From contig JBAYIO010000038.1 of assembly GCA_041665605.1 (NCBI GenBank), positions 1 to 42,649 of the forward strand: 42,649 nucleotides of DNA, read 5' to 3'. Within the stretch, counting starts at the first letter, position 1; each line of letters begins with the position of its first letter. Made by a program: the position numbers and the translations under genes. Shown here piece after piece: positions 8,778 to 17,377 of this stretch. The DNA comes from CAIPAT01 sp041665605. Lineage in GTDB: Bacteria > Verrucomicrobiota > Lentisphaeria > Victivallales > Victivallaceae. The notes beneath the pieces were generated by a model. That model searched no databases. It saw only the letters and a program-made list of their open reading frames with translations, and was not told where the DNA came from.

Positions 8778-9018
8778 CCTAAAAAAAGCAGTCGAGTCAG
8801 TACGCCGTGAATGTGCCGCGATTTTGAACGCCGCTATGGTAACCACTGCAAGTTCAAGATCACGGTGCAGGCATGGTGCAATGACCGACCCGCAGGGTTG
8901 AATTCCGCATTTTCTGGGAATCCGGTTGATTAACTTTTTGTTATTACTATGTTTTGATATAAGACATTTATTTAAAACAATATATAACTTAAGACATGGT
9001 TCAACTGCTTTTTTTAGG
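8778..9018. mobile_element. MITE-like element with 18-bp inverted ends and ATAAC target duplication
   Basis: The left end CCTAAAAAAAGCAGTCGA (8778-8795) and the reverse complement of the right end (9001-9018) match at 17 of 18 bases. The element is flanked by ATAAC on both sides (8773-8777 and 9019-9023), a 5-bp target duplication. The left copy includes the TAA stop of the reductase gene. At 241 bp it is too short for a transposase. A 40-codon frame inside (8811-8933, including the segment ERRYGNHCKFKITVQAWC) looks protein-like but has no recognised family. It is most likely a non-autonomous miniature element. Confidence 0.7.
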
Positions 9019-9023
9019 ATAAC

Positions 9024-9229
9024 AGTTATAGCGGGCTCCGCCCGCACAACCGATAACAGAAATTACCGGTCCAATTGAACTATTTAAATATCCTGCGCTT
9101 TAACTTTTCAAAATAAGACAGTATTTTATACTGATTCGCAATCTGAAATTAAGTAAAGATCGGATTCGGTATCAAGTTCAACTTTCAACTGGATTATTAC
9201 TATCCATGAGAAAGCAAAACAGTATTTTA
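9024..9229. other. Convergent intergenic spacer with a GC hairpin
   Basis: This AT-rich spacer lies between the MITE-like element and the end of the symporter gene. It has one strong short hairpin, GCGGGC (9031-9036), loop TCC, GCCCGC (9040-9045), without a T run on either side. It may act as a weak bidirectional terminator for the convergent reductase and symporter genes. No gene is seen. Confidence 0.4.
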
Positions 9230-11227
9230 CTATTTCTCTACTGTCCCGTCGTCGGTATTATCGACCTTTTCTGCCTTTAGATCGCGGAACAGCCGGAAAG
9301 CGTCGCGCACTCCGCCGCAGAATATCCAGACGGTGCAGACGGTGCCAAGGATCAGGCTGAACCACCAGACCTTAAACCACCAAAACCATGCCCAAGCATT
9401 GTCCGAAACTTTATAAAATATGTTGATTACGGTGCCGATAACGAATATTCCCCACCAGGCCATAGTCCACCAGAATGTCGCCCAGAACAGGAAACGTTCA
9501 AACCGGGAAAACTCTCTGGACACTCCGATAAGCTCGCCGAAGGTTTTGCGTTTGACTTTCAGCGCGTCTTTGGCTTCTACCATGTCATCTTTTACGGCAT
9601 ATTTTCCGCAATGCAGCATCTTGTCCATGTCAAATACGCGCCTGGGCCCGAGCAGCGATACCAGGACATAGCTTAAAGAAGCAGTCAGCATGGCGTAAAA
9701 ATAAATTTCCTGCCCGTTCAGCGGGAAGTTTGCCTTATGTGCAATACCCCACTGCCAGTCCGGCCAGAATTTTAGCAACATTGGCGAAATCATTGTCGTC
9801 CAGTAGCTCTGAATAAGCATACCGCCAAACGCCATCACTGTACCGAGAATCAATGCCGTCCAGGCCGCTTCAGTAGTGCCGCGTTTCCAGTATAATCCGC
9901 CGACAATTACCACGCCTGCGCCGCCAAGGTAAATCGCACCGGTCAAGGCGAAAAACATGAAAATGAAATCTTTCAGCGGGAACAACATGCTGAAGACGAA
10001 TCCGAACAATGCGACACCGAAAATCGATACCCGCAGCCAGAGCAGATGCCGTTTGGGATCAAGCGGCTTGTTGCGGATCGGCATTAATACGTCCTGTACA
10101 AAAATAGTACCCCATGAATGCAAATAACTGTTGTCACACCCGATGGAACAAGTTATAATCACGGCGGCGAACAACCCCATAATCCCAACCGGCAGAACGT
10201 TGGCCAGGAATAGTGGCACAATCATCTGCTTCTGTATCTGCTGATCGGCAATCGCCGCAATCTGCGAGTGAATCGGCGCGGCCATTTCGGCGAATTTAGG
10301 CAGATGCAGCACGGCATAAGCAACCAGTGGAATTAATAACATGCACAGCCCGGTAGCCAAACCACGCCATGCTCCGATAATCCCGGCCATCTGCGCTTCG
10401 TGCGGAGTTTTGGCCGCGGCATTGAATCCGGAATTCCCCTGCCATGATCTGGCGTTGTAGATCATACTGAAAACTCCAATCAGGAAGAACCAGATGCTGA
10501 AATCATGCACTTCGCCGGTTTTGAACGGATTGAGCATTGATTTACCTTCCGGCGCAATCAGCAACCCGGCAATGATATCGCTCCATTCGAACTTGAACAT
10601 CAAAAAGCACATGAGGATCAGAAAAATCAGCATCATCAGAATCCCCTGATAAAAATCTGTAATCATGATGCTGATCTGGCCGCCGGAACAGGCTGTAAAC
10701 AATGCAATACTCAGATAGCCAGCCATAATCAGCGGCAAGGTCGGCATCTCGAAGCTGCCGAGATGAAAATGTTCCGGCAGTCCGAAAAAATAAACAATGA
10801 CGCGACCGGTTATAAGCGGAAAAATACCGTAATTGAACACTCCGGACACCCAGCAGATAAAGCCTGAAAAATACCGGAACTGGCGGCTGTAGCGCATTTC
10901 GAAAAATTGCGCCAGCGTCAGTGCGCGGGTCTGCCGGAAACGATAGATAATAAAGCCGGAAATTCCGAGGATAAGTCCGATCGGCATTCCGATCATGCCC
11001 CACCACTGAGTCGGCAGTCCGGAGTTGTACAGCATTTCCCAGACCGCGATAATCGAAATTGCACCGCCAATCCCGCTGGCAACGGTCAGCATGTAACGAC
11101 CGGCCAAACGGTTCGCCGCCAGAAAATCCGCTACGCTGCGCATGTATTTTTTAGCGTAAAATGTAATTATCAGTAGCGTTCCCAGTAAAAAAACAACTAT
11201 CGACCAGTCAATCCAGTGCATCTTCAT
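9230..11227 (-). CDS. Sodium:solute symporter (SSS family)
   Basis: This is a 665-residue multi-pass membrane protein with about 14-15 hydrophobic segments. It has the SSS/LeuT-type pattern: an N-terminal helix (DWSIVVFLLGTLLIITF), the ADFLAANRLAGRY segment shortly after it, the GGAISIIAVWEMLYNSG stretch, and repeated helices to about residue 520. A hydrophilic loop with KVKRKTFGELIG precedes the last two helices and a charged tail. It would import a sugar or sugar-acid with sodium. It is the last gene of locus B, 47 bp after the DUF4450 gene, so the substrate is probably a product of the locus enzymes. The start has AAGGA upstream. Confidence 0.88.
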   Translation of the reverse strand: MKMHWIDWSIVVFLLGTLLIITFYAKKYMRSVADFLAANRLAGRYMLTVASGIGGAISIIAVWEMLYNSGLPTQWWGMIGMPIGLILGISGFIIYRFRQTRALTLAQFFEMRYSRQFRYFSGFICWVSGVFNYGIFPLITGRVIVYFFGLPEHFHLGSFEMPTLPLIMAGYLSIALFTACSGGQISIMITDFYQGILMMLIFLILMCFLMFKFEWSDIIAGLLIAPEGKSMLNPFKTGEVHDFSIWFFLIGVFSMIYNARSWQGNSGFNAAAKTPHEAQMAGIIGAWRGLATGLCMLLIPLVAYAVLHLPKFAEMAAPIHSQIAAIADQQIQKQMIVPLFLANVLPVGIMGLFAAVIITCSIGCDNSYLHSWGTIFVQDVLMPIRNKPLDPKRHLLWLRVSIFGVALFGFVFSMLFPLKDFIFMFFALTGAIYLGGAGVVIVGGLYWKRGTTEAAWTALILGTVMAFGGMLIQSYWTTMISPMLLKFWPDWQWGIAHKANFPLNGQEIYFYAMLTASLSYVLVSLLGPRRVFDMDKMLHCGKYAVKDDMVEAKDALKVKRKTFGELIGVSREFSRFERFLFWATFWWTMAWWGIFVIGTVINIFYKVSDNAWAWFWWFKVWWFSLILGTVCTVWIFCGGVRDAFRLFRDLKAEKVDNTDDGTVEK

Positions 11228-11274
11228 TGATTAAACATTCCTTTGCATTGATTTTTGAACAAGTACCGTTCTTG

Positions 11275-14200
11275 TTATTTTCGTATACTTATCCCGATGA
11301 GGCCGATAATAACTTCATTGGCAATAGCTTCTATTGATATTTTGCTCAACTCCTTTTGAGTATCTAGCTTAATTCGTTGCACCATGCCATGATTATAATC
11401 GCTGAAATACACCGTTTCATTTTGTGTTTGCAGCGCCGCGTTAAGCCAGTCGTCAAAATTTTCCGGATTAACCATGCTGATTGACTGCGTTGAGCCGTCA
11501 GCATAGGTAACGGTAAAACGGGCATTCTCCACCCGGCTCTGCATTGGATTGGTAACCCCGATGAATAACAGCGCCAGCTCCGAGGCTTTTCCTGTCAACG
11601 GGATTTCCAGGACAGTCGGGAAATTATCCCAGATGGATGTGCAGGCAACATTAAGCCCTTCCTCCGGCGTTGAGAATCCGATTCCTGAAGGAGAATAAAA
11701 CATGCCTTTCCCCTGCCTTAGGGCAGTATCATCAACTTGTAGCGCATTATGGCCGTGCTGATTCCAGTCCCAGGCATATCTGCCGTTCAAGCGAACCCCG
11801 ATTGAATATCCCGCCGGGCGTGGTGTCCTATATTCAAGCGTATGGATTACCGTTAGAGAGCAATTGAAATACCGGGCTATATCCAGCGGCTCAAATTTGC
11901 CAGCCGCGCTTTTTTCAATAGGAATTAGTCTTTCTTGAACTGTTTTATTCTGCACCATAAAGTCAGTCGCCAGCCAGGCGTCATACTGCTCATCTTTAAC
12001 CCGGATAAATACCGTATGGCTGCCGGATTCGGCTTTTACTTTTGCCGACAGCTTATTATGAGAAAGATAAATCCTTTCAAGCGACCCGGAAGTATCCCGA
12101 CAGGCAATTATTTCACCACTGGATACTTTGACTGCCAGTTCGTCACCCGTAAAAGCTTCAGCCGGACACTCAACAGTTGGAGCAGGATTTTTGCCATGAG
12201 TAACCTGTAATCTGATAACGCCAGTGATTTCCGTCTCCACAATCAGATAACAATTATTAACCGCAGCTTCCACCTTATAATTTACCGGCGTGTCATTCAG
12301 TAAAACTTTTTCAATAATGTTAGAACGCAGCGGCAGTTTTATTCTTTTGCAGGCAGGCTTTTCGCAATACACGGTAAGCATCTCCTGACAGCCTTCCCTG
12401 TGATAATTAAGTGCAATATCCTTCAGTTTAATATCCGCCTGCGTCCAGTCAGCCGGAAAGTTAGGCGCAACCTCAATAATATCGTCCACCAGATGGAACC
12501 TGATGCCGTAAAGCCCTTCGACAATCAGGCGCAGATACATGCTTGAAACGTCGGAGAAATCCAAGTCCCCTCCGTCAGATATTCCGTGAGCGGACAGGAC
12601 GTGAGCTGCCATCCCTGGATTTTTCCCTAGGAAATAAGCATCTGCCAGCGCATCCAATATTTCAAGGCCATTCTTCTTCAAGCCGCATTGAAAATATGCT
12701 AAAGCCAGATGAATGTTCTCAGCCGTGAACAAACCGCAGGTGGAATATTTTTTAGGATACCAGTTTGAAGAATATACCAGCCGGCCATGCCGATTGAGTG
12801 TCTGCTCATTGCGTAAATCTGTCTCCGTAAACCGGAGCATTTGATACGCTTGAAACATATCTGCCACACCGCAGTCGATGGCAAGATAAATCGTTGCCAG
12901 TTCAGGCGAAGGATGAACAAGTTTATTGCCGATGGTGTCAATAAATTCTGCAATTACTCCTTGCGCCGGCAGCCACAATTTTTCCTGAATTGCTTTCAAA
13001 ATCTTCTCAGCGCGTTTCTTAAAAACTGTATCAGGATATCCCAGTTTTTTAGCGATTCTCGCCATCATCAGATTAGCCAGATAATTATAGGAGCTGGCCT
13101 GAGCACAACCGCCGCCGTTATAGGAATGCCCGTCGGATATCCAGGTATTTAGAAAGTTCTGGTAAAGTCCGTCCTGGTCGGGATCAAGAATCCGTTCCTC
13201 CCAGTCGAGAACGCCTTTTATATCGTCAAACAGCTCTTTCGCCAAATCGAGGCCGCCCTGCCATTCCAGATGATGAAAAAGCATATCAAGCGCCACTTCC
13301 TGCATATTGTAGATGTCATTCCCTCCCAGCTTGGCGGGAATAAAACCGATACTGTTCCTGATCTGATGGTACTGGGAGCCCTCATGATCGAGATCGGGCC
13401 GGTCTTTGCCGTCATACCAGACAGCTTCTGCTCCCGGAACAGCTTTGATTATTTCGGTGAAATGGGCTTTAATGGCGTTCTCCACCCGGTCATGCCAGCC
13501 GATGACAGTCGGGCCGTACCAGTTTCTCCAGCCCAGAAACGGCGCGTGATAAGCATGCGCTCCATGATAGAATATATTCTTATGCCAAGAAGCGTCCATC
13601 GCCAGTATCGTGGGCGGCACGGTCAGATTGAGCATTACATCCGGAGTGTTCACAGTAACACCCGATTGTTTAGCATGAATCTGCTGCTTGAGGTATTCCA
13701 CCGGAGCTTCCAGATTCAGCCATTTATCCAGTACACTTTCATCTGCATTCCGGACAGCTACGATAAAGCCTTCAAACTCTTTTCCGGCATCTATGATGGC
13801 GGACATTTTAACAACCTGGGAAGCAGTTGCCGCGGGTTTGTTTTTCAGGAACATGCCGGGAGCGCAATCCTGCAAGGATAATGCATCGCCAGCTTCAACT
13901 TCCATATTGAAGTTGGAGCCAATCCACATTGAGTCACATCGGGCTCCTTTCAGCAATGCACGGTTTCTGCCGCAGCTTACGCTGTTATTTTCGCAATCGG
14001 AAGCGTTGAAATTTCGCGCTTTAATCTGCGGATACTCCAGGCGGCTGATAAAATCAGTCATTCCGCCAAAACCGGCGCAGAAAATTATCCGCTGATCAGT
14101 TTTTATCCTGTAATGAACCAGAAAGCCGTCTTCCGGCATCAATGGAAATACGGAAATATTCACTTTGACGACTGGAAACCAGGGGGAGAACTGACAGAAC

Positions 14201-14574
14201 TCGTATTCCATCCAGCCGTTGCGGAACACCGCGACAATATCCTCGGAATTATGAAACCAGTGCGAACTGACATCAACGTCTTGAGAATAGAAAGAGGGTA
14301 TTTTCAATCCTGGCGCTAAAGCCAGCCCGCTCATCAAGACTCCGCTCTTCGCGTAATTGCCCCAGTTGTTCTTCGTCCAATCGGTAACCGCCCCCATAAA
14401 CAGAGGCAAATCTCCGGCAAAAGTAAAATACCGCTCCTGGAGGTCATCATTGGCATGCGCACCATACAGCGTCCGGTTGAAAAACTCCCGGCTGCCGATA
14501 ATTTCATAGCCGTTATCCACCGGCTGATAGCGTGTCCTGTTCGATAATCCCATAGTTTTTTCTTTTCCAGACAT
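11275..14574 (-). CDS. DUF4450-type large six-hairpin glycosidase-like protein
   Basis: The protein has 1099 residues and no signal peptide. The N-terminal part (FNRTLYGAHAND, FAGDLPLFMG) resembles the DUF4450 domain found on Bacteroidetes glycosidases. The middle (about 350-700) looks like an (alpha/alpha)6 barrel: DPDQDGLYQNFLNTWISDG and SYNGGGCAQASSYNYLANL are typical of six-hairpin glycosidases. The C-terminal third is beta-rich. This suggests a cytoplasmic enzyme acting on a deoxy- or acidic oligosaccharide, though the catalytic acid was not pinned down. The ribosome-binding site AAGG is 6 nt before ATG and overlaps the end of the amidohydrolase gene (8-nt gap), so translation is probably coupled. 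The family call is moderate and the substrate unknown. Confidence 0.65.
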   Translation of the reverse strand: MSGKEKTMGLSNRTRYQPVDNGYEIIGSREFFNRTLYGAHANDDLQERYFTFAGDLPLFMGAVTDWTKNNWGNYAKSGVLMSGLALAPGLKIPSFYSQDVDVSSHWFHNSEDIVAVFRNGWMEYEFCQFSPWFPVVKVNISVFPLMPEDGFLVHYRIKTDQRIIFCAGFGGMTDFISRLEYPQIKARNFNASDCENNSVSCGRNRALLKGARCDSMWIGSNFNMEVEAGDALSLQDCAPGMFLKNKPAATASQVVKMSAIIDAGKEFEGFIVAVRNADESVLDKWLNLEAPVEYLKQQIHAKQSGVTVNTPDVMLNLTVPPTILAMDASWHKNIFYHGAHAYHAPFLGWRNWYGPTVIGWHDRVENAIKAHFTEIIKAVPGAEAVWYDGKDRPDLDHEGSQYHQIRNSIGFIPAKLGGNDIYNMQEVALDMLFHHLEWQGGLDLAKELFDDIKGVLDWEERILDPDQDGLYQNFLNTWISDGHSYNGGGCAQASSYNYLANLMMARIAKKLGYPDTVFKKRAEKILKAIQEKLWLPAQGVIAEFIDTIGNKLVHPSPELATIYLAIDCGVADMFQAYQMLRFTETDLRNEQTLNRHGRLVYSSNWYPKKYSTCGLFTAENIHLALAYFQCGLKKNGLEILDALADAYFLGKNPGMAAHVLSAHGISDGGDLDFSDVSSMYLRLIVEGLYGIRFHLVDDIIEVAPNFPADWTQADIKLKDIALNYHREGCQEMLTVYCEKPACKRIKLPLRSNIIEKVLLNDTPVNYKVEAAVNNCYLIVETEITGVIRLQVTHGKNPAPTVECPAEAFTGDELAVKVSSGEIIACRDTSGSLERIYLSHNKLSAKVKAESGSHTVFIRVKDEQYDAWLATDFMVQNKTVQERLIPIEKSAAGKFEPLDIARYFNCSLTVIHTLEYRTPRPAGYSIGVRLNGRYAWDWNQHGHNALQVDDTALRQGKGMFYSPSGIGFSTPEEGLNVACTSIWDNFPTVLEIPLTGKASELALLFIGVTNPMQSRVENARFTVTYADGSTQSISMVNPENFDDWLNAALQTQNETVYFSDYNHGMVQRIKLDTQKELSKISIEAIANEVIIGLIGISIRK

Positions 14575-14582
14575 TCTACACC

Positions 14583-15482
14583 TTACAAGCCGAGAAGTTT
14601 CACGGCATTCTCTTTGGCAATTTTATTGAATACCTGCTCACTGATTTTCTTCGTGTCTCGCCATTCAATGAGAAGATCAACCATGGGAAATGGCGTGTCA
14701 AAACCGCAGATGTCAGTTCCGAACATGAGACGATCCTGGAATTCATTCAGGAACTTCGGGCCGTACTCGGGATCACGGGCCAGCGCATTGGCTGGCGACG
14801 GATCGGACAAATCACCATACAGGTTTGAATACCGGCGGAACAGCTTTGGCACTACGCCTTCCTCTTTAATCGGACCGCCTGGCGGATTCCATCCGACCTG
14901 TTCACCGTCGGGATTGAATGTCGTCTTCCGCTGGGCAGGAGTTTCCAGACGGCCTATCTCCGACCAGAATACCGGACCGTGTCCGAGCATGATGAGCTTC
15001 GGGAAACGTTGCAAAGTATGTTCCAGTTGCGGCAACCCGGGATCGTCATACAAGCCGAAATCGCCGCCCACAACATCGGAGCCGTCGCAGATCACCGGCA
15101 GCCCGACGTCCTGCGCGTGCTTGAACAGGTTTTGCACCATCGGGTGCATGACCGGCACGTTCAGCATCACCTCGCCCAGTCCTTTGCAGCCCTGATCGCG
15201 GTAGTGCCGCAGCAGACGGTCAAGCGGCGCATCCGCCGAATTGGTCAGAGCGCGCGGATCGATGTTGCAGAATGGAATAAACCGGTCAGGGTACTGTTTC
15301 GCCATATCGAGAATATCCTCATTGGCCTGGGGAAGATAAATTTCAGGACTGACAATGGGGAGCAGTACCCCCCGTTCGATTCCGGCCTGATCGTAGCGTT
15401 CAAGCACCTGCTCCGCAGTGCAAAATTGCACCACGAATGGAATGGGCCTCCGATATGCGTGGGCGTGAATGTCTATAAACAT
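14583..15482 (-). CDS. Amidohydrolase-2 family metal-dependent hydrolase
   Basis: This 299-residue protein is of the amidohydrolase 2 group. It opens with MFIDIHAHAY, giving the metal-binding HxH on the first barrel strand. MLGHGPVFW supplies a later His, and MFGTDICGFDTPFP carries the C-terminal metal Asp. Relatives include lactonases, decarboxylases and hydrolases for sugar-acid lactones. In a carbohydrate operon the likely job is hydrolysis or decarboxylation of a sugar-derived acid. AAAGGA lies 9 nt upstream of ATG. It sits between the decayed stretch at 15527-15770 and the DUF4450 gene, on the same strand. Confidence 0.85.
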   Translation of the reverse strand: MFIDIHAHAYRRPIPFVVQFCTAEQVLERYDQAGIERGVLLPIVSPEIYLPQANEDILDMAKQYPDRFIPFCNIDPRALTNSADAPLDRLLRHYRDQGCKGLGEVMLNVPVMHPMVQNLFKHAQDVGLPVICDGSDVVGGDFGLYDDPGLPQLEHTLQRFPKLIMLGHGPVFWSEIGRLETPAQRKTTFNPDGEQVGWNPPGGPIKEEGVVPKLFRRYSNLYGDLSDPSPANALARDPEYGPKFLNEFQDRLMFGTDICGFDTPFPMVDLLIEWRDTKKISEQVFNKIAKENAVKLLGL

Positions 15483-15526
15483 TTTGTTTGTTCCTTTACG
15501 AGTAATAGTTTAGAATATTATCGTGA

Positions 15527-15770
15527 TTATTGCAAAGCATCAACTTCTTCAATGAAGCTGACAACGAACTGCAGTTCGCCGTCTTCTCAGGCGCATTCAA
15601 CATCGCCGGATTCAGAAAAGCGGAAACCTTTTTGCCAAAACGAGTGATGATTACAAAAAACGGAACCTGCACGACAACTCAATGAACCGTGCCAAGGATT
15701 CCGGTCAATCAGTTTCCCCAACCGAAAATCGATTGCTCTGCCGACAACGCTGACTGCTCCTGACAAACAA
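15527..15770 (-). pseudogene. Decayed coding remnant with one in-frame stop
   Basis: This minus-strand stretch reads as protein-like sequence that includes RNPWHGSLSCRAG and HHSFWQKGFRFSES. A TGA at 15587-15589 then interrupts it, and the same frame continues as EDGELQFVVSFIEEVDALQ to TAA at 15527. The run after the stop looks clearly protein-like. It lies between the GH10-like and amidohydrolase genes of locus B in an otherwise tightly packed operon. The family is not recognised, and the upstream boundary is uncertain because the frame runs into the neighbouring gene. It could be the last part of a lost enzyme gene. Confidence 0.4.
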
Positions 15771-17372
15771 TCAATAATTACGACGGCAAATTTGCAAATC
15801 ATGGATATAAATGTAGGGAGTACCGCCGCGCGGATAATCTGGCATTTCAAACTCAAAAGAAATCTTCGGCCCCCCCAGCGCTGCTCCCGACAACTCAAAA
15901 CTCCACAGTTCATGATCGCCTATCGTGTAACCGGAAGGAATCAGTCCGGCTGCCTGCCGGACACAATTAATTGACAAAACAGGCAATTCGCGTCCATTCA
16001 ACCGGACATGCAGCAATTTTTTCAAATCGTCGCAAATTTCCGGCAATAATGCATGCGGATTCGGAGCAGCATAAATTCGCATTGAAAAAATCACCTGCTC
16101 CTCTGCCTGCGGCTGTTTTCCAAGATGCAAATGTATAGTTTGATGATATTTCGCCGGACGCAACGCTTCGGCGTAAACCGGCGTCAACGTCCAAAAATAA
16201 TAACGTTCGCCAATTCCTGCCGGAAGTGTATCACTACCGATATTTGTCAGCAAACGCTGGAACGTCGCCATCTCGGCAGGAGAATGTTGAGTATGTTTCA
16301 AAATGATTTCATTGCGCCAGCAGGGAAAATTGAACATATACAATCCGTCGACCCGGCAATGATTCAGCAAGATGTCGGCAAGCGCATAAACCGCACACTC
16401 CAACTCTCCGATCTTAAACTCAGGATTGTAGTTATGAGACGGCGATGACTGTTCACTCGTTAATTCGGTCTGATTGGTAAATGTCAATATCGGAAAGGCT
16501 TCAATATCGCCGAAAACCGGAATGTGATATTTTTTCCCCATGGCAGTCATTTCATTTAAATCGACCGAATAATCGAGATTCTGCACTCCTCCGACCACAA
16601 GATCGACCAGACCGGACAACATCCACGCTTCAAGGTCAAATCCTCCCATCACCCGACCGGATGCGGTGGCCGGGACTCGCACCATCAAGCCCGGAACACG
16701 GCCGGTAACGTTGCCTGCCTGCAGGCGTGTACGGATTTTTGCAATTAAATCAGTCAGAATTTGCCGTTTACCCCATGCTTCGGAGGGGTTGAACGCCCAT
16801 TCCTGCCGCAAAAAATCCAATTCAATGCCGTCTACGTCATAACGGGAAACAAATTCATCAATCGCGTTGAAAACATTATCCCGGACTTCTGGGTAGGAAT
16901 AATCAAGTAAAGCATTGTAATAACTCTTGGCGATAGTTATTTCCCATAGCCGTTTATCCTGATTGTTGCGCCAGAATAGCGCAGCCGATGCACCGTCGGG
17001 TTCGCTTTTTAGGTGACAATCATTCATTCGGAACGAAGCGTAAAACTCTTTGTCACGCTGATGACACTCGTCAATCAGAATTGGCAGATAATCAATGTTC
17101 TGCTTGTACAGCGCATACATCAAATTATACTTAAGCAGCGACGAAGAATATCCGATAGTCTTCTCTGCCAGATCAAAGTAATTTTCAATCCGGTTTGAAT
17201 ACCAGTTTTGCGATGCCCATGCGCCATAGACGCTCCAGCAAATCCGGTCGATTCTAGTATTATCCAGATAATCAAAAACGCGGGAGATATTATCTTTGTT
17301 GTGCAGTTGCGGATCGACAATACTAAGACTGCACGAATCGTCATTATAAATGATACGGGGAATTTTCAGCAT
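15771..17372 (-). CDS. GH10-like (GHL10-type) TIM-barrel glycosidase
   Basis: This is a putative glycosidase of about 533 residues. The barrel segment YDVDGIELDFLRQEW, together with YASFRMNDCH and later GLMVRVPAT, matches the GHL10/DUF187-type family of predicted family-10-like hydrolases. A C-terminal beta region (about 400-530) ends it. No signal peptide is visible. The frame begins at GTG 17381, which overlaps the stop of the upstream DUF4091 gene (GTGA). ATG 17372, three codons in, is an equally good or better start. The overlap implies translational coupling. Substrate unknown. Confidence 0.7.
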   Translation of the reverse strand: MLKIPRIIYNDDSCSLSIVDPQLHNKDNISRVFDYLDNTRIDRICWSVYGAWASQNWYSNRIENYFDLAEKTIGYSSSLLKYNLMYALYKQNIDYLPILIDECHQRDKEFYASFRMNDCHLKSEPDGASAALFWRNNQDKRLWEITIAKSYYNALLDYSYPEVRDNVFNAIDEFVSRYDVDGIELDFLRQEWAFNPSEAWGKRQILTDLIAKIRTRLQAGNVTGRVPGLMVRVPATASGRVMGGFDLEAWMLSGLVDLVVGGVQNLDYSVDLNEMTAMGKKYHIPVFGDIEAFPILTFTNQTELTSEQSSPSHNYNPEFKIGELECAVYALADILLNHCRVDGLYMFNFPCWRNEIILKHTQHSPAEMATFQRLLTNIGSDTLPAGIGERYYFWTLTPVYAEALRPAKYHQTIHLHLGKQPQAEEQVIFSMRIYAAPNPHALLPEICDDLKKLLHVRLNGRELPVLSINCVRQAAGLIPSGYTIGDHELWSFELSGAALGGPKISFEFEMPDYPRGGTPYIYIHDLQICRRNY

Positions 17373-17377
17373 TTCGG

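Noticed and set aside
8745..9047. A 100-codon minus-strand frame across the MITE-like element
   Set aside because: It spans the element boundaries and target duplications, so it is not an inherited gene.
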